The position numbers and the translations under genes are program-made. From the NCBI RefSeq assembly GCF_007989605.1, contig NZ_BJUL01000008.1, positions 62,001 to 126,000 of the forward strand: DNA of 64,000 nt, read 5' to 3'. Below are positions 36,072-46,247 of this stretch, in pieces (the first letter of the stretch is position 1; every line of letters begins with the position of its first letter). The notes beneath the pieces were generated by a model. That model ran no database searches, was not told the DNA's origin, and was given only the letters and a program-made list of their open reading frames with translations. This DNA comes from Vreelandella venusta. Its GTDB lineage: Bacteria; Pseudomonadota; Gammaproteobacteria; Pseudomonadales; Halomonadaceae.

Positions 36072-37460
36072 ATGCGTTATATCAGTACGCGCGGCCAAGC
36101 GCCCGCGCTCTCCTTTGAAGAGGTCGTGTTGACCGGAATGGCCAGCGACGGCGGACTTTATGTGCCGGAAACGCTGCCCGAGTTTTCTAAGCAAGAGCTG
36201 GCCAGCATGGCTGGCCTTTCCTACGCTGAGATTGCGTTTCGGGTCATGAAGCCGTTTGTAAATGGTGAAATTGACGACGATACCTTCCGTCGCTTGGTGA
36301 CAGAAGCTTACGCCACGTTCAATCATGACGCCGTTGTGCCGTTAAAGCAGTTGGATGCCAATCACTTTTTGCTAGAACAGTTCCACGGCCCAACGCTGGC
36401 GTTTAAAGATGTCGCGCTGCAGCTGTTAGGGCGGCTGTTGGATCATTTCCTGAAAAAGCGTGGTGAACGTGCCGTTATTATGGGTGCCACCTCAGGGGAT
36501 ACCGGTTCCGCGGCCATTGAAGGCTGTCGCCACTGCGATAACCTCGATATTTTTATTCTCCACCCGCATAACCGCGTGTCTGAAGTGCAGCGCCGTCAGA
36601 TGACCTCGGTGCTCGCCAACAACGTCTTCAATATTGCTATCGAAGGCAATTTTGATGATGCCCAGGCAATGGTGAAGGCAAGCTTTGCTAATCAAGATTT
36701 CCTGAACGGCACGCGCTTGGTAGCGGTGAACTCGATCAACTGGGCGCGCATTATGGCGCAGATCGTTTACTACATCGCTGCTGGCGTTGCATTGGGTGCG
36801 CCACAGCGGGAAGTGAGCTTCTGCGTTCCGTCGGCTAACTTCGGCAACGTCTTCGCAGGTTACATGGCGTTTAAGATGGGGCTGCCGGTGAAGCAGTTCA
36901 TTATTGCCACTAATGCCAACGACATTCTGCATCGCACGCTTGCCGCCAATGATTTCTCCAAGAAAGAGTTGGCTGCGACCCTCGCGCCGTCAATGGATAT
37001 CGTTGTTTCGTCAAACTTTGAGCGTTTGCTGTTTGATGCGTACGACCGTGATGGTGCCGCTGTGGCAGCGCTACTGGAACGCTTCCAGCAAGCGCCTACC
37101 GCGCTTGCCGATGCACCGCTGGCCAAGCTGCGCGAAAAATTCGCCAGCCATAGCGTTGATGATGCGACCATTCTGGAAGTCATTCGTGAAGCCCATCACC
37201 GTACTGGGGAGATCCTAGACCCCCATACGGCCACTGGCTATCGCGCTGCAGAGCGCGCACGAGTGGATACCACGACGCCGGTGATTACGCTTGCTACCGC
37301 GCATCCGGCGAAATTCGCTGAAGCCGTGGTTAAGGCAGGTTTCCAGGGTGTGCCGTTGCCGACTCATATGGATGATTTGCTTGAGCGCGAAGAGCGTTAC
37401 ACGGTGCTGCCCGCTGAGCTGAGTGCCGTGCAGCAGTTTGTCGCTGACAATCGGCGCTGA
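36072..37460 (+). CDS. thrC: threonine synthase
   Basis: PLP enzyme converting O-phosphohomoserine to threonine. 462 residues, beginning MRYISTRGQAPALSFEEVVLTGMASDGGLYVPE, with the PLP-lysine block HGPTLAFKDVALQ and the phosphate-binding MGATSGDTGSAA. It is coupled to hom (3-bp gap), so the two form a threonine operon; no thrB kinase is in the window. Confidence 0.96.
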   Translation: MRYISTRGQAPALSFEEVVLTGMASDGGLYVPETLPEFSKQELASMAGLSYAEIAFRVMKPFVNGEIDDDTFRRLVTEAYATFNHDAVVPLKQLDANHFLLEQFHGPTLAFKDVALQLLGRLLDHFLKKRGERAVIMGATSGDTGSAAIEGCRHCDNLDIFILHPHNRVSEVQRRQMTSVLANNVFNIAIEGNFDDAQAMVKASFANQDFLNGTRLVAVNSINWARIMAQIVYYIAAGVALGAPQREVSFCVPSANFGNVFAGYMAFKMGLPVKQFIIATNANDILHRTLAANDFSKKELAATLAPSMDIVVSSNFERLLFDAYDRDGAAVAALLERFQQAPTALADAPLAKLREKFASHSVDDATILEVIREAHHRTGEILDPHTATGYRAAERARVDTTTPVITLATAHPAKFAEAVVKAGFQGVPLPTHMDDLLEREERYTVLPAELSAVQQFVADNRR

Positions 37461-37466
37461 GGCGTC

Positions 37467-39266
37467 ATGGCCGACGAACCAGCACTCACGCAGCAGAACG
37501 CCAACCAGCCACGCTTAGAGCCTCGTCCACTGGACGAGGCTATCTATGTGCGTGCCCAAGCGGAAGGCTTAAGCGAGCTACAGGCGCGGCTATTGGCCTC
37601 ACGTCTACCGGGCTATAAGGGCGAGCTCGCACCACTGGTGGCGCCGAGCTTGCGCTACTTGGCGCATCCAGAAAAGCTAGCCGATGGCAGCCGTGCCGCT
37701 GAACGTATTGCCCAGGCAGTGGCAGAAGGGGAATCCATCGGTATTCTTACCGATTACGATGTGGACGGCATCACCTCCCACGTGGTGATTCGACGTACGT
37801 TGGTGGAGCTGTTTGGCGTACCCGAACACAAGTTACATAGCTTGATTGGCCACCGTATCCACGATGGCTATGGCATTAGCCTGCCGCTGGTGGAGCGCAC
37901 GCTTGGTTTAAAACCGCTGCCCTCGTTGGTGATTACTGCCGACTGTGGCAGCTCAGATGAGCCGCGAATCGCACGCTTGAAAGCTGCTGGTATTGATGTG
38001 GTGGTCAGCGACCACCACGCACTGCCGCTGGAAGGCCCACCGCTTTCTGCCTATGCCTGTGTTAATCCAACACGCAGTGATTGTGATTATCCCGATAAAA
38101 CGATCGCCGGCTGTATGGTGGCATGGCTTTTGATGTCGCTCGCCCGCGGCGTATTGATTGAGTGGGGGGCACTGCCTGATGCGACACCTAAACTCTCACC
38201 GTGGCTTTCTTACGTCGCGCTGGGCACCGTAGCGGACTGTGTTTCGCTGGGTGGTAGTCCGGCTAACCGCGCAGTGGTGAACTACGGATTAACGCTGATC
38301 AACCGTATGGACGCTGCCTGTTGGCGTGCCATGGCGGCGCGGCTTGGGGCAGATAGTGTGCCATTTAACGCTGAAACGCTGGCGTTCCAAATGGGTCCAC
38401 GAATTAACGCTCGCTCACGGTTGGATGACCCCTATGCGGCGTTAAACTTTATGCTCGCGGAAAGCGATAGTGTCGCCAATCGTCAGCTAGAAGTGCTTGA
38501 TCAAGACAACCAATCCCGCAAGGCGATTGAAGCGGACATGGCCGAAGAAGCGCGTGCGCTTGCCGTTTCGTCGCTGGAGGCTAATGAGCCTGCAGTGGTG
38601 GTACTGTTGGAGGATGGCCACCCCGGTGTGCAAGGTATTGTCGCTTCGCGGTTAGTGCAGGCCTATGGCCGCCCGGCGTTGGTGCTAACCCGCGCGGCGG
38701 CGCCCAATATGTTGACCGGTTCTGGGCGCTCGATTGATGGTCTGCACCTACGGGATGCGCTGCAGCGTACCTTTGAGCTAGCCCCTGAATCGCTACCGCG
38801 CTTTGGTGGCCACAGTGGGGCGGCGGGTGTCGGCGTACCAAGAGAGCAGTTAGCAGCCTTTAAAGCGGCATTTTTGCAGGCCGTTGGTGAGCAGTTGGGC
38901 GATACACCGCTTTACCCGCGGCTATGGACAGATGGCGAGCTCTCTACGTCGCAGCTATCGCTGCTAACGCTAAGCGAAGTTGAAGCGCTTGGTCCTTATG
39001 GGCGTGAGTTTGACCCACCACTGTTTGAAGGGCGCTTTATTGTTGAAGCACTGCGCCCAGTCGGCGCTGAAGGTGCTCACCTGATGATGGAGCTTTCCAT
39101 GGGCGCGGTGACCAGCAAAGCGATTTGGTTCCGCGCGTTAACCCCGGGGGAGCTCCCCTCCTTTAGCGTGGGCGACACGCTGCACTGCGCCTATAAGCTC
39201 AATCGCAACCGCTGGCGAGGACGAGAGTCATTGCAGTTGATGGTAGAGCACGCCAGCCCCGTCTAA
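37467..39266 (+). CDS. recJ: single-stranded-DNA-specific exonuclease RecJ
   Basis: 5'-3' single-strand exonuclease of recombination and repair. DHH phosphoesterase motifs are visible: TDYDVDGITS (motif I), TADCGSSD (II), VVSDHH (III, about residue 180) and GTVADCVSLGG, with the DHHA1 GRSIDGLHLRDAL ... FGGHSGAAGV block and the C-terminal OB-like domain. 599 residues. It is 6 bp after thrC. In E. coli recJ precedes prfB directly; here about 8.5 kb lies between them. Confidence 0.96.
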   Translation: MADEPALTQQNANQPRLEPRPLDEAIYVRAQAEGLSELQARLLASRLPGYKGELAPLVAPSLRYLAHPEKLADGSRAAERIAQAVAEGESIGILTDYDVDGITSHVVIRRTLVELFGVPEHKLHSLIGHRIHDGYGISLPLVERTLGLKPLPSLVITADCGSSDEPRIARLKAAGIDVVVSDHHALPLEGPPLSAYACVNPTRSDCDYPDKTIAGCMVAWLLMSLARGVLIEWGALPDATPKLSPWLSYVALGTVADCVSLGGSPANRAVVNYGLTLINRMDAACWRAMAARLGADSVPFNAETLAFQMGPRINARSRLDDPYAALNFMLAESDSVANRQLEVLDQDNQSRKAIEADMAEEARALAVSSLEANEPAVVVLLEDGHPGVQGIVASRLVQAYGRPALVLTRAAAPNMLTGSGRSIDGLHLRDALQRTFELAPESLPRFGGHSGAAGVGVPREQLAAFKAAFLQAVGEQLGDTPLYPRLWTDGELSTSQLSLLTLSEVEALGPYGREFDPPLFEGRFIVEALRPVGAEGAHLMMELSMGAVTSKAIWFRALTPGELPSFSVGDTLHCAYKLNRNRWRGRESLQLMVEHASPV

Positions 39267-39339
39267 TCCTCGTTGCTATTCGCGGATTTTAGTCAGTGGA
39301 CAACATCGTTTGATGGTTGAATAAGACAGGAAACTTGGT

Positions 39340-40575
39340 ATGTCAGACTCGCTTAGTGGTAGCCATGTGGCTGCCAGACCGTCACGTATCCTGTTTTTCC
39401 CGCTGGGGTGGGTGCTTGCCCATACAGTACGTTGTATCGAGATAGCCAAGGTGCTGCGCCAACGCGGGCACGAGGTGATTTTCGCGGGTGATGATCCTAA
39501 CCATCCCAGCTCTCGCTTGAACCTTGTTCAGGAAGCTGGGTTTCCTCTGCTCTATGCTCGGGAGCCGAGTCTTCCTGATATATGGTCACGCTTTCAACGT
39601 CTTGGCTGGAAAGCCTCCTTTTGGGATATGGTGCACCTACGCTATTGGGCGCCTCTGACCAAGATTATTGAGTCCCAACTGCAGGCTATCGAACAGGTCA
39701 AACCTGATCTGGTGGTGGGTGATGCCACGGTAAGTGCCAGTACCGCTGCGTACATTGCTGGCGTCCCGTGTGCTGGCATCATGAATGGCTATGCCGCGAG
39801 ACTGCTAACGCCGCCAACACCGACCTACTACGCTGCTAAAGGCTTAGATCGCTATTTGCTGTCTGGTATCCGACGGCGACTTTATCAGAAGTATCAGCGG
39901 CCAGGCCGAAATGCCTTTGACATGCTCTATCACATGCCAATGATTTCGCCTGATTTACCAGGGCTCTATAGCTTGCCTAAACGGTTTAGCGATTATCATA
40001 TGGTAGGGCCGATCTGCCCAGATCTAACGGCTCCGTTACCTGAATGGTTTGATGAACTCCAAGATGGCACGCCCAATATTTATATCACTATGGGGTCGAC
40101 CGGGTTGTTAGAGCACTTCCTGCGCAGCACGTATCCAACGCTAGGAGCGCTGCCTTACCGTTTTATGGTGACCACCGGTGGTCAGGTAAGCGAAGAGGTG
40201 ATGGATGCTGCCCCGAGTAATTTCCGTTTTACGCGCTATGCGCCTGGCTCGCAGCTCTTGGCGCATGCCCGAGCAATGCTATATCACGGTGGCAATGGCA
40301 GTATGTATCAGTCTTTAGCGGCGGGTGTGCCAATGTTGGCGCTGCCCGCCCACTATGAGCAGCGTCTCAATGCCCAAATTGGCGTGCGCCAAAAATTCGG
40401 CTTGCAGATGTCAGCGCGTAGAATTAATCCCAATAAACTGGTGCGTCAGCTAGAGCGGCTTATGCATGAGCCCGTATTTCGTCAATCTGCCCAGCGCTTT
40501 TCAAGCGCCGTGCAGAAAGCAAACGGGGCAGCCAATGCTGCCGATATACTAGAGCGAGCTCTGGAGCGTAGATGA
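39340..40575 (+). CDS. UGT-like (GT1/MGT family) glycosyltransferase
   Basis: 411 residues, GT-B fold: N-terminal acceptor domain (ILFFPLGWVLAHTVRCIEIAKVLRQRGHEV) and a C-terminal sugar-nucleotide domain with YHGGNGSMYQSLAAGVPMLALPAHYEQRLNA, the counterpart of the UGT/MGT signature HGGxxSxxEaLxxGVPmvxxP. Such enzymes add sugars to lipids, carotenoids or other hydrophobic acceptors. There is no signal peptide. It stands near a cytochrome P450 gene, so a hydroxylated lipid acceptor is conceivable, but the substrate cannot be read from the sequence. Confidence 0.82.
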   Translation: MSDSLSGSHVAARPSRILFFPLGWVLAHTVRCIEIAKVLRQRGHEVIFAGDDPNHPSSRLNLVQEAGFPLLYAREPSLPDIWSRFQRLGWKASFWDMVHLRYWAPLTKIIESQLQAIEQVKPDLVVGDATVSASTAAYIAGVPCAGIMNGYAARLLTPPTPTYYAAKGLDRYLLSGIRRRLYQKYQRPGRNAFDMLYHMPMISPDLPGLYSLPKRFSDYHMVGPICPDLTAPLPEWFDELQDGTPNIYITMGSTGLLEHFLRSTYPTLGALPYRFMVTTGGQVSEEVMDAAPSNFRFTRYAPGSQLLAHARAMLYHGGNGSMYQSLAAGVPMLALPAHYEQRLNAQIGVRQKFGLQMSARRINPNKLVRQLERLMHEPVFRQSAQRFSSAVQKANGAANAADILERALERR

Positions 40576-40695
40576 AATCAGAGCTATTGAGCGCCAGAAC
40601 GACGTTTTCCCTGCCCGGCGATTCTCTGTTAGGCCACTGACGTTGCAGAATCTCTTGGAATAAGTGCTTGAATACTTTTACAAAAGGATAGCCTC

Positions 40696-41310
40696 ATGCG
40701 GGACGATCTGCCTACAGATCCGCATAAATACTATGAAGATATGATGGCCATGGTGCTTGGCACGCTGTTTGTTGCCTTAGGAGTGGCATTTTATACCCAT
40801 TCAGTATTGATCACTGGCAGCACCGCTGGGCTGGCATTACTACTGAATTACGTGACTGGGTGGGGATTTGGCTTCTGGTTTTTTGCCATCAATTTACCCT
40901 TTTACTATTTGGCGATTAAGCGCATGGGGTGGAGTTTTACGCTGCGTACGTTTGCGGCAATTGGCTTAGTGTCGTTGTTTTCTGAACTCACCCAAGGCTG
41001 GGTGCAGTTCGCCAATGTCCCGTCGCTGTATGCTGCGTTGATGGGGGGCGCTTTAATGGGCATAGGCTTGCTGATGTTGTTCCGGCATCGCACCAGCCTT
41101 GGAGGAATTAATATTCTGGCGCTCTATTTGCAAGAAAAGCACGGGCTACGGGCAGGCTATGTGCAGTTGGGTATCGATGGGCTAATTTTGCTGGTGGCGC
41201 TGACTCAGCTACCGCTGGATCGCGTGGGTTACTCCGTGTTGGGAGCGCTGACGCTGAATTTGATTATTGCCTTGAATCACAAACCAGGGCGGTATATTGG
41301 TGTTAGTTAA
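40696..41310 (+). CDS. YitT-family integral membrane protein
   Basis: 204 residues with about five to six hydrophobic helices and the DUF161-type pattern (LGVAFYTHSVLITGSTAGLALLLNYVTGWGFGFWFFAINLPFYYLAIKRMG, then a symmetric repeat SLGGINILALYLQEKHGLRAGYVQLGIDGLIL). It lacks the cytoplasmic C-terminal DUF2179 domain of longer YitT proteins. Function is unknown in the family. It is co-directional with the glycosyltransferase (about 120 bp gap) and the P450. Confidence 0.82.
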   Translation: MRDDLPTDPHKYYEDMMAMVLGTLFVALGVAFYTHSVLITGSTAGLALLLNYVTGWGFGFWFFAINLPFYYLAIKRMGWSFTLRTFAAIGLVSLFSELTQGWVQFANVPSLYAALMGGALMGIGLLMLFRHRTSLGGINILALYLQEKHGLRAGYVQLGIDGLILLVALTQLPLDRVGYSVLGALTLNLIIALNHKPGRYIGVS

Positions 41311-41479
41311 ATAGAACTAATGACTTAGACCGCTAAAGATGGCTTATCAAGCAGGGTAGATAACCGTCGATGCGCCAAGCCGGCTGTTACTGTTAAGGTC
41401 GACGTCGTAAAATTTAGTTAAAAAGTATGTCCCGCAAATAAGAGTCGGTTTCCAAACATATAAAGTAGGGCAGGGGACA

Positions 41480-42946
41480 ATGCACCACGATAGTGTTTTA
41501 TGCGAAACGGTAACAACCAACAGTGTGAATGGCCAACAGGGGCTTGCAGAGGCATTGAACCGGGCTAAGGGCTTGGCACCTCCGGTCAAGGTAACGCCTG
41601 TCTCATCCAGTAAAGGCATCGTGCATCGGCTGCGTTTGGCGCAGCATAATTTGCTTTCGGTCTGGCGGGAGGAAGATTACTCAATTCGTACCTCGCGCAT
41701 GGCGCTGATGAAGCAAGACTATGTTCTGTGTAATAGCCCCGATACGGTTCGTCGCGTTTTTCTTGAGCAGCACGACAACTATGATCGTAAAAGTCCGCAA
41801 ATGCGCCGTGCGCTGGAGCCGTTGCTTGATGATGGGTTGTTTGTCAGCGATGGCGATTTGTGGCGCCAGCGCCGACGCCAGTGCGCGCCATCGCTAACCA
41901 ACGCTCTGTTACCCGGTTTCTGTACCACTATGACCGCCTCGGCGGAGGAGACTGCTAAGCGGTGGAGCCAGCATCCCGCTGATACGCCTATTGATATGCT
42001 GACTGAGATGGCTCATTTAACAGCGCGTATCATTGGCCGAACGATTTTTGGGGATGACACCACCGACGAAGAAGCAGAGCAAGTGGTGGCTGGTTTTACC
42101 GAATATCAGCGTCATTCTGAGCATTTAGACATGGCCAATATGCTGGGATTGCCATTTTTAAGTTTGCTAGGTAATCCGCTGCGACGATCGCGTACGCGCT
42201 ATTCAGCAAAGCAAGTGCATGAAATTATTGACCGTATTATTGATCGCCATGCGCACAGGCCAGGACAAGGGCAGCATAGCCTGATTGAGAGCTTTATGAC
42301 GTCTATGAAAGATGGCGAAGATAGTGGCTGTCCGATGGGCCGAAAAGCGGTGCGTAATGAGGCGATTGTTATGTTTATGGCAGGCCATGAAACGACGGCT
42401 AATGCATTAGCGTGGTGCTGGTACCTGCTTGATTATGATCCTCAGGCGATGGCGCGCCTGCAGCATGAGCTTGATGACGTGCTCGGTGGTAGAACGCCGT
42501 GCTACGAAGATGTCGCTAAGCTGCCTTACACGATGGCGGTATTTGAGGAAGCCATGCGGCTATATCCACCGGTACCCATGCTGAGCCGACAAGCGCGTGG
42601 GGAGGATAAGGTGCGCAATCGCGATGTGCGCGAAGGAACTGTGTTACTCGTATCCCCTTGGTTGCTGCATCGGCACCGTAAATTGTGGGAAGCGCCCGAT
42701 CACTTTATTCCGGAGCGCTTTCTTCCCGAGGCCCCACGTCCAGATAAATTTGCTTATCTACCCTTTAGCGTGGGGCCACGTGTTTGTCTCGGCAAACGCT
42801 TTGGGCTTTATGAAGGCGTTCTCTGCTTGGCAACATTGGCACAGCATTTCACACCTAAACTAGTGACAGGCCACCAGGTGAGCATTGAGTGCCGGCTAAC
42901 ACTACGCCCACAAGGCGGCCTGCCCATGATGCTACAGTCACGCTGA
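41480..42946 (+). CDS. cytochrome P450
   Basis: Heme monooxygenase of 488 residues. I-helix AGHETT at 301-306, ExxR pair E357/R360 and the heme-ligand loop FSVGPRVCLG with Cys436 are all intact. There is no N-terminal membrane anchor and no fused reductase, so ferredoxin and reductase must come from elsewhere. The general look (long B region, PERF and GRKAVRNEAIVMFMAG) resembles fatty-acid or terpene hydroxylases related to CYP102/CYP4-like bacterial forms. A GGGG-type site precedes the ATG. Confidence 0.93.
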   Translation: MHHDSVLCETVTTNSVNGQQGLAEALNRAKGLAPPVKVTPVSSSKGIVHRLRLAQHNLLSVWREEDYSIRTSRMALMKQDYVLCNSPDTVRRVFLEQHDNYDRKSPQMRRALEPLLDDGLFVSDGDLWRQRRRQCAPSLTNALLPGFCTTMTASAEETAKRWSQHPADTPIDMLTEMAHLTARIIGRTIFGDDTTDEEAEQVVAGFTEYQRHSEHLDMANMLGLPFLSLLGNPLRRSRTRYSAKQVHEIIDRIIDRHAHRPGQGQHSLIESFMTSMKDGEDSGCPMGRKAVRNEAIVMFMAGHETTANALAWCWYLLDYDPQAMARLQHELDDVLGGRTPCYEDVAKLPYTMAVFEEAMRLYPPVPMLSRQARGEDKVRNRDVREGTVLLVSPWLLHRHRKLWEAPDHFIPERFLPEAPRPDKFAYLPFSVGPRVCLGKRFGLYEGVLCLATLAQHFTPKLVTGHQVSIECRLTLRPQGGLPMMLQSR

Positions 42947-42956
42947 AATGACTTAC

Positions 42957-43031
42957 TTAGGCGCTCAGCCAAAACCACCATACGATAGCGGCGATAAGAC
43001 CGATTCCTGCCAGGTTGATCAATAGGCTCAT
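42957..43031 (-). CDS. 24-residue single-pass membrane peptide after copA
   Basis: [24 protein letters not shown] is almost one transmembrane helix with an aromatic WWFW cluster near its C-terminus. Its ATG overlaps the copA stop as ATGA, and an ideal AGGAGG lies 5 bp upstream, inside copA. It is too short for routine gene calls. Context suggests a copper-ATPase accessory peptide, but no function is established. Confidence 0.62.
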   Translation of the reverse strand: MSLLINLAGIGLIAAIVWWFWLSA

Positions 43032-45562
43032 AAGGCCTCCTGTTGGGCGGGTTTCCAAAGCCTTAAGCGGTTGGCGTTGCTCACCACGGTGATTGACGAT
43101 AGTGACATGGCCGCACCGGCAATGATGGGTGACAGCAGCATGCCGGTGAAGGGGTAAAGCACGCCAGCAGCAATCGGGATGCACAGTACGTTATAGCCAA
43201 AGGCCCCGACTAGGTTCTGCTTGATGTTGGTGAGCGTCGCCCGGCTTAATTCGATAGCCGTAGCCACACCATGCAGCGAACCGCGCATCAAGGTAATTCC
43301 AGCGCTCTCCATCGCGATGTCGGTGCCCTGGCCGATGGCAAAGCCAACGTTGGCACGTGCCAGTGCGGGGGCATCATTAATGCCGTCTCCCACCATGCCA
43401 ACGACCTCTCCTGCCTGCTGGCGACGCTCAATTTCCGTGTGTTTATCATCTGGCGTCATGCCTGCTTTAAACTCACTAATGCCTACTTCCCGTGCCACGG
43501 CGGCCGCAGTGTGTTGATTATCTCCGGTAAGCATGACGACGGTTAAGCCATCTTCTTGTAAGCGTTTCACTGCGGCGGCCGCGTCAGCACGTAACGGGTC
43601 ACTGATGCCGAATAGGGCGGCTAGCTTGCCATTGGCTGCCAGGTATACCAATGAGCGTGCTTTCGCCTCTAGCTGGCGTACGCTCTCTTCGGCAGGGGTT
43701 AGGTCCACGCCAGCCTCTTCTAGTAGGCGTGCATTGCCCAGCAGCAGTGAGTCGCCTGCTTGGGTGTTACCTTTCACGCCGCCACCGGTGACGCTATCAA
43801 ACGTACCCAGTGTTTCAGCGGGGGCATTATGCGCTTGCGCATAAGCTGTTAATGCATTGGCTAACGGATGTTCCGAACGACTTTCCAGTGCGGCCACCCA
43901 GGCGAGCACTTGCGAAGAGTCATTATGTAGCACAGTCGCATCGGTCACTTGAGGCTTGCCCTCAGTCAGCGTGCCGGTCTTGTCCACCACCAAGGTGGTG
44001 ATTTGGCTGGCGGTCTGTAGCGCTTCACCGCTTCTTACCAGCACGCCGTGCTCGGCGGCTTTACCCACCCCAATCATGGTGGAAATGGGGGTTGCCAGCC
44101 CTAAGGCGCAGGGGCAGGCGATAATTAGTACCGTGGTGGCGGCCACCAGCATGTGGATCATCACGGGAGCGGGGCCGATGTTAAACCAGATCAGTGCGGT
44201 TAGTATGGCGATGATCATCACGCTGGGAACAAAAAGTCCCGATACCTTATCGGCCAGTTCACCAATTGGCGGACGGGAGTTTTGTGCGCTGGCGACCTGT
44301 TCGGTGATACGACCCAGGCGGGTGTCGCTGCCCACGCGAGTGGCGCGATAGACCAAGCTGCCATTGCCGTTAACAGTACCCGCGCTGACGTCGTCATCCG
44401 CGTTTTTATGAACGGGCAGCGGTTCACCGGTCAGCATGGACTCATCAATATAGCTTTGACCATCGAGTACGCTGCCATCCACGGGCAGTCGTTCGCCGGG
44501 GCGTACGCGGATATGATCGCCTATCACTACGTCGTCAACAGGCAACTCCTGCTCTTGGCCGTTACGGATCACCCGTGCAGTTTTCTCCTGCAGGTCTAGC
44601 AGGCGCTTTAATGCACTGCTAGTGCGCCCACGGGCACGCAGCTCCATGGCGTTGCCGAGCAGGATAAGCCCCACTACCATGGCCGATGCTTCAAAGTAGA
44701 TGCCTTGAGTGACCTCGGGCAGCCAAGGAGCAAACGCCACAACCATCATTGAATACAGCCAAGCGGTACCGGTGCCCATGGCCACGAGCGTGTCCATATT
44801 GGCCTGGTGGAGCTTGAACTGCTTCCAAGCGTTGGTAAAAAAGTGCCGCCCTGGAAATGCCAGAATAGCCAGGGTGAGTAGACCAATGACCAGCCAATAA
44901 AGACGCCCCATTCCCATAGGGTGCGGGTGGTAAACAAACATGCTCAGCATGAGCGGAATAGCCAGCGCCAAGGACAGCATGCTACCGCGCAGGCGCTGGC
45001 GATAGGTTGCGGCCTCTTGAGACTCGCGAATGCGTTCGGCCTCGCGCATGTCGACAATGGGCTCGGCGTGGTAGCCTGCTGCCGCCACCGCGTTAATCAG
45101 AGCCTCGCGCTCAACGTTGCCAGTTACTTGGGCGGTATGGGTGCCAAAGTTCACCGAGGCGTTGGTAACGCCTGGAGTGTTGGCCAACGCTTTTTCGACG
45201 CTATTCACACAGCCTGCGCAGGTCATGCCACTAATCAATAGTCGCTGCTGGGGCGCGCTGGTCAATGCCTCATACTCAGCCGTCTGCATATCGGCAGCTT
45301 GCGCCGTATCACTCTGCGCAGATGGGTGAGTCTCGCTGCTGGAGGCCCCCGGCGGATAGCCCGCCTCACTCAATGTGCTATCCAGCACATCGTTTGCTAA
45401 CGTACTGGTAACTTCCAAGCGTTTTTCTGCGGGAAAGCCTTCTACGTAGGCGTTAGGGTCAACCGCTTGAACCGCCTCGCGCATGCGCTTAACGCAGCCC
45501 TGGCAGGTCATACCCGGCACAGTACGACTCAGTGTTTGTGGCTGCAGGGTGCGTGGCTGCAT
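43028..45562 (-). CDS. copA: P1B-type copper/heavy-metal-exporting ATPase
   Basis: Inner-membrane ATPase exporting soft metals, most likely Cu(I). Two N-terminal HMA domains, GMTCQGC (C20, C23) and GMTCAGC (C115, C118). Eight transmembrane helices are expected, with the ion-binding CPC in [11 protein letters not shown], phosphorylation site [13 protein letters not shown] and [12 protein letters not shown] hinge motifs. The CPC with two CxxC domains and the YN (GYNVLCIP) and MSLSSITVV helix signatures point to Cu(I). 844 residues. It overlaps the MerR regulator upstream by 34 bp and the 24-residue peptide downstream. Confidence 0.94.
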   Translation of the reverse strand: MQPRTLQPQTLSRTVPGMTCQGCVKRMREAVQAVDPNAYVEGFPAEKRLEVTSTLANDVLDSTLSEAGYPPGASSSETHPSAQSDTAQAADMQTAEYEALTSAPQQRLLISGMTCAGCVNSVEKALANTPGVTNASVNFGTHTAQVTGNVEREALINAVAAAGYHAEPIVDMREAERIRESQEAATYRQRLRGSMLSLALAIPLMLSMFVYHPHPMGMGRLYWLVIGLLTLAILAFPGRHFFTNAWKQFKLHQANMDTLVAMGTGTAWLYSMMVVAFAPWLPEVTQGIYFEASAMVVGLILLGNAMELRARGRTSSALKRLLDLQEKTARVIRNGQEQELPVDDVVIGDHIRVRPGERLPVDGSVLDGQSYIDESMLTGEPLPVHKNADDDVSAGTVNGNGSLVYRATRVGSDTRLGRITEQVASAQNSRPPIGELADKVSGLFVPSVMIIAILTALIWFNIGPAPVMIHMLVAATTVLIIACPCALGLATPISTMIGVGKAAEHGVLVRSGEALQTASQITTLVVDKTGTLTEGKPQVTDATVLHNDSSQVLAWVAALESRSEHPLANALTAYAQAHNAPAETLGTFDSVTGGGVKGNTQAGDSLLLGNARLLEEAGVDLTPAEESVRQLEAKARSLVYLAANGKLAALFGISDPLRADAAAAVKRLQEDGLTVVMLTGDNQHTAAAVAREVGISEFKAGMTPDDKHTEIERRQQAGEVVGMVGDGINDAPALARANVGFAIGQGTDIAMESAGITLMRGSLHGVATAIELSRATLTNIKQNLVGAFGYNVLCIPIAAGVLYPFTGMLLSPIIAGAAMSLSSITVVSNANRLRLWKPAQQEAL

Positions 45563-45987
45563 GATGCCTCCTCGGGAAAACTCTCAATTAAACGACATAG
45601 GCTATGACCGTCTGGTATGCCATTGGGCATGTGTTGCCAGCTCTCTAAAGCCTGTTCCATGCGCTGGGCGAGTGCTTCAAGTTCGGCAATGCGTGCGCGG
45701 ATTTGTGGTAGTCGGTGGGCAAGTAGGTCACGCACCAATGGACATGGCGAGTCTCCTTGATCGGCGTGAGCCAGGATGTCGCGAATCTCAGCTACACTAA
45801 AGCCGAGCTTGCGTGCTCGTTGAATAAAGTGCAGTCGCTCTAAGTCAGTAGTTGAAAATAACTGGTAACCGTTCTCAGGGTGGCGTGTTGGTGCCAGCAA
45901 CCCCTCACGGGTGTAATGACGAACCGTTTCTGCGGTAACGCTACCGCGTTTGGCAAGTTCGCCGACCTTCATCGTTCCAGGCTGCAT
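45529..45987 (-). CDS. MerR-family metal-responsive regulator
   Basis: Probable metal sensor controlling copA. N-terminal winged helix [26 protein letters not shown] with [10 protein letters not shown], a dimerisation coiled coil ([21 protein letters not shown]), and cysteines in [18 protein letters not shown] and the Cys/His-rich tail [12 protein letters not shown]. The DxxPCPxVRxLL pattern resembles ZntR/CadR-type members more than CueR. The start chosen is the ATG at 45987, with GAGGA upstream, giving 152 residues. It is the first gene of the operon, behind an operator dyad at 46029-46049. Confidence 0.88.
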   Translation of the reverse strand: MQPGTMKVGELAKRGSVTAETVRHYTREGLLAPTRHPENGYQLFSTTDLERLHFIQRARKLGFSVAEIRDILAHADQGDSPCPLVRDLLAHRLPQIRARIAELEALAQRMEQALESWQHMPNGIPDGHSLCRLIESFPEEASCSHAPCSHKH

Positions 45988-46021
45988 AACGTCCTCGGCA
46001 TGGAAGTTGGGATGTTTTTTT

Positions 46022-46054
46022 AGTGTAAAACCTATGGGTAACACATAGGTCAAG
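46022..46054 (-). promoter_or_regulatory. MerR-type promoter with operator dyad
   Basis: On the minus strand -35 TTGACC and -10 TACACT are separated by 20 bp, longer than normal, as in MerR-controlled promoters. The spacer region contains the perfect dyad ACCTATG-N7-CATAGGT. It lies directly ahead of the merR-copA operon. Confidence 0.8.
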
Positions 46055-46247
46055 CGATATTGATGCCTTCAGTCGAAATGACTAAAACACTGATTTAAAA
46101 CAACCGTTCGACTAATGTATAAGTCAAAACTGGAATAAAACGCTCGTTTGCCCTTGATCCCAAGCGGCCATTGGGCGAAAACTGAGGTGTTAGAACAAAG
46201 CAGGTGGATGGAAGTATCCATCGGATCATCGGGAAGAGAGGCCCACT

